DNA of 64,000 nucleotides, taken from NCBI RefSeq assembly GCF_002368415.1, contig NZ_AP018290.1:7369717-7433716 (forward strand), in the 5' to 3' direction. Shown here piece after piece: positions 25,276 through 33,229 of this stretch (the stretch's first letter is position 1; every line of letters starts with the position of its first letter). The position numbers were made by a program, and so were the translations under genes. The notes below the pieces were generated by a model. It made no database searches, was not told the DNA's origin, and saw only the letters and a program-made list of their open reading frames with translations. The DNA comes from Calothrix sp. NIES-4105 (GTDB lineage: Bacteria; Cyanobacteriota; Cyanobacteriia; Cyanobacteriales; Nostocaceae).

Positions 25276-27297
25276 TTAAGCAGTTTTCGGAGGTTGCCAG
25301 ACAGCCGCGCGGATAATGGCAGACAAAAGGAATAAGTTATAAATTGCCCAAGCACTGTTAAGCAGGTGAACCCAAGGTTCGTTTAAATTACCAGTGGCAA
25401 AGCGAATTAGAGTCCACAATATTCCCAGAATGGTGAGGGTAAAGACAATCAATTGAGGTACAATTAAGCGCAGGTAAATCCCAGATTGTCGCTGTTTGGG
25501 GGTTACTTGGAATTTGAGCGCTTGCCCTGAAAATACGCTCCATACAGCTTGAATTAAAAGAGGAAATAATGCAATTGCATACTGTTCGGAACGCCAAACC
25601 TCACTAGCAGGAATACCCCAAGTAGCTGCAATAAAAGTCAAGCGGTTAACAATAAAAGCTGGGAAAAAGTGGATGGCAAAATCAGAACCGTAGCTTTTTA
25701 CTGGCACTATTTCCGTGAAAAAATAGATAATTGGGCAGGAAATAAATATAAGAGTAGAAAAACCAGAAAAGTAGCTATACATCGTTTTGAAATAATGCAA
25801 ACGCTGCCAAAAAGATAGCCCTGGTTTGGAAAGTGGATTTTCTCGCAATAACACTTGGATAGTACCTTGCGCCCAACGTAGTCGCTGTTTCAAAGTAGAA
25901 CTTAAATCATCAGGCGCCAAACCTTGCGCCAAACATTCATTGTGGTAAACTGATTTCCAGCCAGCACTATGTAGACGCATAGCTGTATTCATATCTTCTG
26001 TAATACTATTGCTGGATACACCCCCAACTAAATCAAACTCATCTAAACGTTTTGCATCTTTGGCATATTCATCAGAAAAATTTTGTAGCCCAACGCTAAC
26101 TAATGCCTCACGTCTCAATGCTGCATTTGTTCCTGTATAAAAAGCGGCATTCATGCCATCTTTACCTTGTTGCAGGGGTCCATAGAATAAATTTGCTTGA
26201 TGTCCAAATGGATCGCCCGCAGGAAGGTTATAAAAATCCTGGCGAGTTTGAACAAAAGCAATGCGATTTGACTCATATTTTCCTGCAAGAACATTGTAGG
26301 TATAGAAATATGGTAAGACTCGCTTGAGAAATTGTGGCTTAGGAATATGATCGGCATCTAAAGTAACAATAAACTCTCCTGATGTTTCTCCTGAAAAAAT
26401 TGCGTAATTGATATTACCTGCTTTCGCATGATGGGGTACGCCAGGTGTTTTAGGACGAGCAATATAACGAAAGCGCGCGATTTCGGCTAATTCATGTTCT
26501 TTTTGACGAATAGCTTCTTCTAATTTATGCCGTTCATCGATTAAGCGACGTGAAATTGTATTTGGCTCTAAATTGCTTTTGGCTTGACCAGGTGATAACC
26601 AAACAAGCAACTTTTGCATACCCTCCAACAATTCTGCCGCTTTTTTATCTGGTGTTTGAACTTGACCGGATGATAAGTCTAAGAGCCACTGTTCAGATGC
26701 TTGAGAATTCAGCGTTAGACTTTCTAATTGCTTTAGTCGCTCGAACAAACTAGAAAGTTCTGCATCAATACAATTGCTTTCCTGTTGTAATTGTGGTGAC
26801 TGCAAATCCTCTATACAGAGTTTTTCCGTCATCGCGCGCGTATCAGCAGAATTACCATCATCCAGCACGTAAACCCGTAGCTTTGTCGTTGGGTAATCCA
26901 TTGCTAGAGCGGCTTTAGCTGTTTGTTCGACAATGGACGGCGCCTCATTGTAACAGGTAATAAACACATCAACAGTAGGATAATCCGAGCTAGGAATAGC
27001 TGGTGTTAGCTGGTCGAGTGACTTAACTTGTCGGACAAGTGGGCGCCATAGACCAATTACAAACATTACGCCGCCAAAATAGCTGTAAATCTCAGCTAGT
27101 ATCAAGGGAATAGACAGCCACAACGCATCAAAGTTAATCGAATGAGTGAGACGCCATTGTAAATACCAGGCGCCAAAAATTAGATTTATCTCTGCCAGGT
27201 AGCGAAACAGCAGCGTTCTTTCTTTCAGCCTTGAGCGGCTGTTACCTCGGAAAGTCGATGAATTAGCTGAATTTTGAGCAATAGGAATAGAAGTCAT
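25276..27297 (-). CDS. Cellulose synthase-like glycosyltransferase family 2 (BcsA-type)
   Basis: About 673 residues. Two N-terminal membrane helices precede the GT-A domain, and at least four more follow it. Catalytic motifs are present: VLDDGNSADTR, TLDADHIPK (DxD), SITEDMNTAMRLH (TED) and QRLRWAQGT (QxxRW). These mark a processive, membrane-embedded synthase of a beta-linked polysaccharide. About 100 extra residues, partly coiled-coil (ERLKQLESL; DERHKLEEAIRQKEHEL), are inserted between the DDG motif and the HAKAGNINYA motif, which is unusual. No PilZ domain follows, so direct c-di-GMP control is not evident. It lies upstream of the PIG-L gene and downstream of DUF3131 genes. The polymer is unknown. 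Confidence 0.88.
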   Translation of the reverse strand: MTSIPIAQNSANSSTFRGNSRSRLKERTLLFRYLAEINLIFGAWYLQWRLTHSINFDALWLSIPLILAEIYSYFGGVMFVIGLWRPLVRQVKSLDQLTPAIPSSDYPTVDVFITCYNEAPSIVEQTAKAALAMDYPTTKLRVYVLDDGNSADTRAMTEKLCIEDLQSPQLQQESNCIDAELSSLFERLKQLESLTLNSQASEQWLLDLSSGQVQTPDKKAAELLEGMQKLLVWLSPGQAKSNLEPNTISRRLIDERHKLEEAIRQKEHELAEIARFRYIARPKTPGVPHHAKAGNINYAIFSGETSGEFIVTLDADHIPKPQFLKRVLPYFYTYNVLAGKYESNRIAFVQTRQDFYNLPAGDPFGHQANLFYGPLQQGKDGMNAAFYTGTNAALRREALVSVGLQNFSDEYAKDAKRLDEFDLVGGVSSNSITEDMNTAMRLHSAGWKSVYHNECLAQGLAPDDLSSTLKQRLRWAQGTIQVLLRENPLSKPGLSFWQRLHYFKTMYSYFSGFSTLIFISCPIIYFFTEIVPVKSYGSDFAIHFFPAFIVNRLTFIAATWGIPASEVWRSEQYAIALFPLLIQAVWSVFSGQALKFQVTPKQRQSGIYLRLIVPQLIVFTLTILGILWTLIRFATGNLNEPWVHLLNSAWAIYNLFLLSAIIRAAVWQPPKTA

Positions 27298-27340
27298 GTT
27301 AAAACCAACCAAAATAAAATTACATAAAATAAAAAATTAT

Positions 27341-27890
27341 TTATTCTCCCTCCTGAATTCTCCCTCCTGAATTCTTATCAACTAACGGGCGCCTACCTCT
27401 TGCTTGATAAAGTAAACTCTCTAGAATAATTGCATTGGTATTGACATCAACTGATTTATTCACTCCTATTTTTCGATTTTCATATAGCCCTGAAAAATAA
27501 CCGCGTTTTTCATCGGTTAAATTTTGAACAGAGTCTCGAAGTTTTTTTGCATAAGAATCATTCGGCATAAGAGCATACCAAGAAAATGCTGCTTTCGTGC
27601 TGAGGAACCGAAATTGAGGATAGGCTTTTCCTCTAGTATTCACAGCTTGCCAAGGTTCGTCATTAGCATAAATACTGTAATATAGAAAATAAGGTACACG
27701 GTAAGCGAGAATCTTCATTCACAGCAGTTAAAATGCCTGTACGCTCAAACCTCTGTGCTTGCACTTTTAAAATATTTTCAACTTGAGGTTTAATTGCATT
27801 CGTCCAACCTAATTCCAAACCCCATAGCATATAAGGGTCATTTGTCAAGTAGTTGGTAGCCCCAGAATTTTTGAAATTGGTATTCCCAAG
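27341..27890 (-). pseudogene. DUF3131 protein remnant, frameshifted
   Basis: The reading NSGATNYLTNDPYMLWGLELG matches the middle of the DUF3131 domains in the two neighbouring genes, and it continues to RTGILTAVNEDS. There the frame is lost by a single-base change near 27700-27707. The next frame resumes with AYRVPYFLYYSIYANDEPW and runs to a C-terminal GRRPLVDKNSGGRIQEGE. Only the C-terminal half of a domain is present and there is no N-terminus, so the gene is decayed. The final RIQEGE is encoded by a ctccctcctgaatt tandem repeat. Confidence 0.8.
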
Positions 27891-28007
27891 TTCAATCGAT
27901 TACTAACGAACGTGGCTCGCTTATTAACCTGAAAGTGAAACAGTCGGAACTATAGGTAATGTTGAATTGACGCTTAATATATCAATAGATTATCTAGGTA
28001 TTTGTAG

Positions 28008-28024
28008 GGTGGGCACTGCCCACC
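28008..28024. terminator. Hairpin after the DUF3131 gene
   Basis: ggtgggca-c-tgcccacc is an 8-bp GC-rich stem, 26 bp beyond the minus-strand stop at 28050. It is part of the common gtagggtgggcactgcccacc repeat, so it is both a repeat and a plausible terminator. Confidence 0.5.
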
Positions 28025-28049
28025 TTACTTGGTATTAATTCTCTTCTAC

Positions 28050-30818
28050 TTATTTCGTATTTGCCCGTATTTCTGATTGGTTATTGTTACTTGAAACCCA
28101 GTAACTTCCAAAGGTATCGGAAACTAACTTGGCTTTTTGCGTGGCAGTATAGGGCAAACCTCGACCTGAATCTTTTTTCTTTGCTGCTTGCCACCAAGGA
28201 GAGTTCATTGCAGTAATTGGACGAATTAGCGGTTGTCGATTTGTAAGGCTATATAGTAAGGATTGCAAAATCATACTGTTGGTGCTGCTAGTAAAACCAA
28301 TTGCTGTTTTACCAGTTTTTTCATAATAGCCCTCATAAAAACCTAATACTGGATTATAAAGGTCAATTGTTGCGTGCGCTAATTCTTGAGCGTATTTATC
28401 CTCTGGTAATAAAGCACGATAAGCAGAAGCTACTGCGGTACTTACTAATCGTTCATTTGATAAAGATTGACCATCATCACCTAAAGTTACCCAAGCTGTA
28501 CCTTGTCCAGTAATTGTGCTGTGGACAATGTACGGTTTGCGGTCAATTAAAGTAGTTGCTGAAGCAGTAAAAATACCCGTGCGTTTATAACGTTCGGCTT
28601 GAGCTTGGAGAATTGGCAGCGCAAGCGCGCGCATCTGCGGATCAAGACCAAATTCCAATCCATAAAGTAAAAACGGATTACTAACGGTATATTTATTTAC
28701 TTTAGAGTTAGTATCTGAGCGACGGCGCCCAATTGGCACTTTCAAGCCTTCTACCAAAGTAGTTTGATATTCACCCCCAACGGCAGAGCCTTCAACATCA
28801 AAACCCCACAATTGAAAAGCGCGCGCTGCATACTCTTCGTAACCCAAGCGAATTTCCGGGTTTATACGGCTAAGTAGGCGCCCAGAATTATCTTTTGTAA
28901 CAACGGCACTCGAAAGAATACCATCTCGCACAACCCGCAAATATGACCACTCTAAAACGACTTTATCGACTGCCTCGGTGTACTCTGGATAATTGCTCTT
29001 TAAGTTATAAAGCGCTGCTAACATCCGTCCAACATCTAAAGATGACCAACCATTACCTTCGGGAACTGGATTACCAGCATAATCGATTGGTTGTAGCGTT
29101 CGCGTATCATAACCCCGACTTGGTAATTCATTAGCATATAGTGGTAGTTTTCTGACGGCGCCTAAAAGATGGCGAGTACGTTGGTCAAATTCAAGAGCGG
29201 AAATAATATCAAGCGAACGCGCGGCATTTAGTGCTGCCAAATAATCTCCCAATCCCCACAAAGTGGCGCCTTTAAAATCACTGCGGTCGTTGACTAATCC
29301 ACTTTTTGAATGATAATTTGCTTGAAAGTAACGCCATGCTGCCTCTGCATAACGCCGTTCAACTATACTCAACGGTCGAGTTAGCTTAATTTTAGACGTT
29401 GGGTCTTGGCTGCTAACTGGAGGTATAGGCGCCACACTTACCTCTGTAATTTTAGGAGTGGTGATAACATCAGTAGGAGGATTTGCGATTGATGTTGTAC
29501 TTGATGTTGCTGTTGGAGACTGAGAACCAGAAGCAATTAAAGGACGATTTCCTCTAGCTTTGTAGTACAAAATCTCTAAGATTAGCCCATTAGTATTACC
29601 AGTCAAAGCTTTATTCGGTTGCTTTGTTTCCTCATAAATACCAGCATAGTAACCGCTATCATCAGGACTTTTGAGGTCTTTGACAGCATCAAAAAGTTTT
29701 TGAGCATAAGCATTATCCGGGTAAAGATAACGCCAGCCAAAAGCAGCTTTTGTACTAACGCTGCGTAACTGCGGGTAAGGCTGGTTGTTGTCAGTGATAG
29801 TTGCCCACTTCTCACCGTTAGCGTAAATAGTGTTATAGAGAAAATAAGGTTCTTTGTCGATATTGTCTTCTGTTACCGCAGTTAGCTGACCAGTGCTATC
29901 ATGGCGCCGCTTTTGCACATCCAACACCCTCGCAGCATAATCAGCCAACTCACCTTTTAAACCAAACTCAATTCCATCTAAAATATATGACTCGCTAACA
30001 ACGTAATTATTTGCGTTAGTGCTTTTGAAGTCACGGGTATCAACTGGAATTTGCACACCATTAATTTCAACAAACTTAAACGGTTGCAAATCAATTGCCT
30101 TGGGTGCTTTAAATCCCCAAAGTTCATATCCCCTAGCAGCATATTCCTCGTAACCAAGTCTTCCTTCTTGTACTAGTAACGTTTTGTTATCCGGTAAAAC
30201 AGTGGCGCCATATAATTGTTCATCTTTAACTGAGCGCGCGACTTGCCACTTTTTCACAATTCCCTCTAACCAATCCTTATATTGAGGATGACAAGTACGA
30301 ATCACATCAAATGCAGCTAGCATCCGACCAATATCCAAAGCCGACCAACCAATACCGCGTTCAATAGCTTTGTTTCCGTAATCCACCATCTCTCCGGTGG
30401 CTGCGTTGTAAACTTTATTTGGTAAAGCATCATCAAATAGTTTCAGGCTACCAAGGTTAGTTAAAAACTTATTGAGTCGAGCGTCAAAGTCAGCTTGGTC
30501 AGTTAAATTTAGCTCGCGCGCGGCATGTAGCGCCATCAAGTAATTACCCATATCCCAAAGTGTGCCAGAAGGATAACCACCAGTCGAATTAGTAAATCCA
30601 GTTGCAGGTTGATAATTTTTAACAAAATACTGCCAAGCCGCGCGAGCATAGTTTTGTTCTTCTGGTGTCAATGGGGCTGTAATATTACTACAAGCAGCAC
30701 TCGAAGTTTGAGACAACACTGGCGTTGGGATATAAAACCAAAATTGTATAAGTATTCCAACAAGGAACAATGCAACCCATCTCAAGATTTTTTTGTGTTG
30801 AAAGCGTTTGTGAATCAT
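28050..30818 (-). CDS. Exported protein with two DUF3131 domains
   Basis: 922 residues. The N-terminal membrane segment WVALFLVGILIQFWFYI is a signal anchor or signal peptide. The first DUF3131 domain (~50-430) has LTPEEQNYARAAWQYFVKNYQ, WDMGNYLMAL, IGWSALDIGRMLAA and LGYEEYAARGYELWG. A Ser/Thr/Pro linker (TATSSTTSIANPPTDV) joins it to a second, diverged copy (~490-880) with WGLGDYLAAL and SLDVGRMLAALY. DUF3131 has a glucoamylase/glycoside-hydrolase-like helical-toroid look and is often encoded beside GT2 synthases. A periplasmic role in polysaccharide processing is inferred from that context. No catalytic residues could be assigned with certainty. Confidence 0.85.
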   Translation of the reverse strand: MIHKRFQHKKILRWVALFLVGILIQFWFYIPTPVLSQTSSAACSNITAPLTPEEQNYARAAWQYFVKNYQPATGFTNSTGGYPSGTLWDMGNYLMALHAARELNLTDQADFDARLNKFLTNLGSLKLFDDALPNKVYNAATGEMVDYGNKAIERGIGWSALDIGRMLAAFDVIRTCHPQYKDWLEGIVKKWQVARSVKDEQLYGATVLPDNKTLLVQEGRLGYEEYAARGYELWGFKAPKAIDLQPFKFVEINGVQIPVDTRDFKSTNANNYVVSESYILDGIEFGLKGELADYAARVLDVQKRRHDSTGQLTAVTEDNIDKEPYFLYNTIYANGEKWATITDNNQPYPQLRSVSTKAAFGWRYLYPDNAYAQKLFDAVKDLKSPDDSGYYAGIYEETKQPNKALTGNTNGLILEILYYKARGNRPLIASGSQSPTATSSTTSIANPPTDVITTPKITEVSVAPIPPVSSQDPTSKIKLTRPLSIVERRYAEAAWRYFQANYHSKSGLVNDRSDFKGATLWGLGDYLAALNAARSLDIISALEFDQRTRHLLGAVRKLPLYANELPSRGYDTRTLQPIDYAGNPVPEGNGWSSLDVGRMLAALYNLKSNYPEYTEAVDKVVLEWSYLRVVRDGILSSAVVTKDNSGRLLSRINPEIRLGYEEYAARAFQLWGFDVEGSAVGGEYQTTLVEGLKVPIGRRRSDTNSKVNKYTVSNPFLLYGLEFGLDPQMRALALPILQAQAERYKRTGIFTASATTLIDRKPYIVHSTITGQGTAWVTLGDDGQSLSNERLVSTAVASAYRALLPEDKYAQELAHATIDLYNPVLGFYEGYYEKTGKTAIGFTSSTNSMILQSLLYSLTNRQPLIRPITAMNSPWWQAAKKKDSGRGLPYTATQKAKLVSDTFGSYWVSSNNNQSEIRANTK

Positions 30819-30842
30819 TGATTTTAGAACAATTTAGTTGGG

Positions 30843-31052
30843 GGGGTTAGAATTGAGAATTCAGGAGGTGCAGAGTTAACGGTTGGGGTTAGAATTGAGA
30901 ATTTAGGAGGTGCAGAGTTAACGGTTGGGGTTAGAATTGAGAATTCAGGAGGTGCAGAGTTAACGGTTGGAGTCTAAATTCTGCCTCCTAAATTCTGCCT
31001 CCTGAATTCTGCCTCCTAAATTCTGCCTCCTGAATTCTGCCTCCTGAATTCT
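30843..31052. repeat. Two adjoining tandem arrays (42-bp x3 and 14-bp x6)
   Basis: A 42-base unit (ggttagaattgagaattcag followed by gaggtgcagagttaacggttgg) is repeated three times with one substitution. Directly after it comes about six times the 14-base unit ctcctgaattctgc in the opposite orientation. Both periods are multiples of seven, and the second array is complementary to the gaattcaggagg part of the first. They separate the DUF3131 gene from the four-helix-bundle gene. Confidence 0.85.
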
Positions 31053-31056
31053 GCCG

Positions 31057-31446
31057 TTAGGGTTTAGAGGTTGGGGATTGGGGATTAGGATCCAATAAAG
31101 AAGCACGGTAAGCATCTAGTAACTTACTGACTTGTTCGAGTAGAGACATTAATTCTGTACTATCGCCATATTCAAGGTCTTTCGCCAAAATTAGGTAATA
31201 GCGACACTCTTCTAAAGAACCTTGGGCAATATTCATAAACCGGGCTTTATCTGGTCTAGTTTTTTTCTTAAAGCCTTCAGCGATGTTTGCTGCAACCGAA
31301 ATAGCAGCTCGCCTATATTGAGAAGTTAATCCATACGTCTCTTTTTTTGGAAAGTTCTCACTAAAACGGTATGTGGACAAAACAAATTGATGTGCTTTTT
31401 GCCAAACAATCAAATCTTGAAAAGTTTTAGCTGGTGATCTATTCAT
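31057..31446 (-). CDS. Four helix bundle protein (23S rRNA intervening-sequence family)
   Basis: 129 residues of the S23/four-helix-bundle family: FQDLIVWQKAHQFVLSTYR, the FPKKETYGLTSQYRRAAISVAANIAEG core, and RFMNIAQGSLEECRYYLILAKDLEY. The family was first seen inside rRNA intervening sequences, but most members, like this one, are free-standing. They form a homopentamer with a basic face and probably bind nucleic acid. No rRNA sequence surrounds it. It is flanked on both sides by heptamer-type tandem arrays, consistent with a mobile or frequently shuffled location. Confidence 0.9.
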   Translation of the reverse strand: MNRSPAKTFQDLIVWQKAHQFVLSTYRFSENFPKKETYGLTSQYRRAAISVAANIAEGFKKKTRPDKARFMNIAQGSLEECRYYLILAKDLEYGDSTELMSLLEQVSKLLDAYRASLLDPNPQSPTSKP

Positions 31447-31527
31447 TTCCTAAACTCCTGTCTCTTATTTCTTATCTTTTGCCTGTTTCCTGTCTGTTAT
31501 CTCTTATCTGTCTCCTCTCTTTTATTC

Positions 31528-33057
31528 CTATCTCCTCTCTCCTATCTCCTGACCGCTCACCCCTGTCTCCTGACCGCTCACCCCTGTCTCCTGACCGCTC
31601 ACCCCAGCCCAAATAACAAGCGGTTGTCCCACTTTCTTGTAGAGCAAGCTTTGCAGAATTACACCGTTATTGTTGGCAGTCAAAGCTTTATTTGGCTCGC
31701 GCAAAGACTCGTAATAGCCGTTGTACCAGCCTTTTTCAGATTTTAGGTTTGTATAAACAAAATCGGATAAAGCGCGCGTGTAATCAGTGTTATAAAGCAC
31801 GTGCCAGCCAATCGCAGCTTTGGCACTAAGAAAGCGTAAATTATTGTATTTTTCTCCGGTGTCGGTAATAGTAGCCCACGGTTGTCCGTTGACAAACAAG
31901 CTGCTGTAAACAAAATAAGGAGCGCGGTCAAGATTATCTTCGGTGACAGCAGTTAATAGTTTTGTCGCTTGATAACGAGCTTGTTGAGCAGCTAAAATTC
32001 TGTCTGCATAAGCCTTGGGCAAAGCTTGAAATCCAGTTTCTATGCCATCGAGAATATATGGTTCCGAAAGAACATAGTTATTTGCACCAGAGTTTTTAGA
32101 GTCACGTTTGTCATAGGGAACTCCCTGTCCGTAAAGATTGACAAATGCGGTGTTAGATTGATAATCCAGAGCTTGTTTTACATCTAACCCCCATAGCTTC
32201 AGACCATATGCAGCATAATTTTCATAGCCCAGGCGCCCTTCTTGGTTGTACTGTTCTTTACCGTTAACGACGGCAGTACCGTACATTTGCCCTTTTTCAG
32301 TTAAACGGTCTACTTGCCAGTGCCTCCATACAGCTTTAACGCGCGCTCGCATTTGGGGATATTTTGTTTCAACAATCTTTAACCAGATTGCCATACGTCC
32401 CAAATCTAGCGCTGACCAACCTATTTCTTCTCGTTTGTCTAATTGACCGTAATTAACAGGGGTAAGAGTTTTACTGTTGTAGACCTTATTGGGCAATTCA
32501 TCTTTATATAAAGGCATCGATGCTAAAGTCTTTAGCATTGTCCTCATCTTGGTATTAAACTCTGTTGCTGGGATGATATTTAGTTCTTTGGCACTTACTA
32601 AAGCTGCAATTGCAGCTGCTTGATCCCACATTGTCACAGAGGTAAAGCCATCAACGGAATTAACTAAGCCAGTTTCTTCGTTCCAATTGCGCTGAAAATA
32701 TGACCAAGCTTGATACGCAATTGCTGTTTCTTCTGTTGTTAGTTTTCCAACCCCAGAAGCAATATAAGGAGTTGTAGTTGCAACAGAAGTAGTAATTGGT
32801 GTTCCTTGCAAGCTTACAGATTCATTATCCAGTTTTGCAACGATTTGTGCTTGATTTTTCCTTCGGATAACTTCGTTAACGCTTTTTTTGCCAACGGAAG
32901 TAGTTGTGTTTGATAGTGAAGGTTTTTGTGCAGAAGTCAAAGAAAGTTGCTTCGACCATGAGTTCAAAAGCACAATTGTAACAACTGCAGTCACAACTCC
33001 TCCCACAGAAGCTAGTATAGACCAACTTTTTGGTGGCGGTTCAAAATCAGAATTCAT
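31528..33057 (-). CDS. Membrane-anchored DUF3131 protein
   Basis: 509 residues with an N-terminal membrane helix (ILASVGGVVTAVVTIVLL) and one DUF3131 domain from ~110 to 480: LTTEETAIAYQAWSYFQRNW, WDQAAAIAAL, IGWSALDLGRMAIWL, LGYENYAAYGLKLWG, and VLSEPYILDGIETG. The tail reads GVSGQET three times. It is encoded by a tandem 21-bp repeat (31541-31606), so the natural stop has been displaced by repeat growth. It probably forms a set with the DUF3131 gene at 28050 and the GT2 synthase, acting on polysaccharide outside the inner membrane. No catalytic assignment is made. Confidence 0.85.
   Translation of the reverse strand: MNSDFEPPPKSWSILASVGGVVTAVVTIVLLNSWSKQLSLTSAQKPSLSNTTTSVGKKSVNEVIRRKNQAQIVAKLDNESVSLQGTPITTSVATTTPYIASGVGKLTTEETAIAYQAWSYFQRNWNEETGLVNSVDGFTSVTMWDQAAAIAALVSAKELNIIPATEFNTKMRTMLKTLASMPLYKDELPNKVYNSKTLTPVNYGQLDKREEIGWSALDLGRMAIWLKIVETKYPQMRARVKAVWRHWQVDRLTEKGQMYGTAVVNGKEQYNQEGRLGYENYAAYGLKLWGLDVKQALDYQSNTAFVNLYGQGVPYDKRDSKNSGANNYVLSEPYILDGIETGFQALPKAYADRILAAQQARYQATKLLTAVTEDNLDRAPYFVYSSLFVNGQPWATITDTGEKYNNLRFLSAKAAIGWHVLYNTDYTRALSDFVYTNLKSEKGWYNGYYESLREPNKALTANNNGVILQSLLYKKVGQPLVIWAGVSGQETGVSGQETGVSGQEIGERR
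31541..31606. repeat. 21-bp tandem repeat x3 at the 3' end of a DUF3131 gene
   Basis: ctcctgaccgctcacccctgt recurs three times with period 21, that is, three heptamers. The array is translated in frame as the GVSGQET tail of the minus-strand gene. The other strand reads as a meaningless LSPDRSP repeat. Confidence 0.85.
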
Positions 33058-33229
33058 AGTTAGTTATTTAAAGCTTCATTTACAAACTTTAGTTTTCCCT
33101 GCTTTGAGAGCTAACTAACATGTTGAGCGAAAACTGATCTTTATCTACCTATAGGTAATTTTAACTATAATTTTTAACTGATAATCATTACTACACTGTC
33201 AGTATTTAACATTTTGCCGCCAAACAATT

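Noticed and set aside
30843-31052. CRISPR-like array
   Set aside because: The 42-bp and 14-bp units are contiguous with no unique spacers, and no cas genes are present. They are tandem repeats.
31057-31446. rRNA intervening sequence, because of the S23-type four-helix-bundle gene
   Set aside because: No rRNA sequence surrounds the gene; free-standing members are the rule.
31434-31616. Plus-strand ORF with LSPDRSP repeats
   Set aside because: It is the reverse reading of a tandem repeat at the 3' end of the DUF3131 gene and has no ribosome site.
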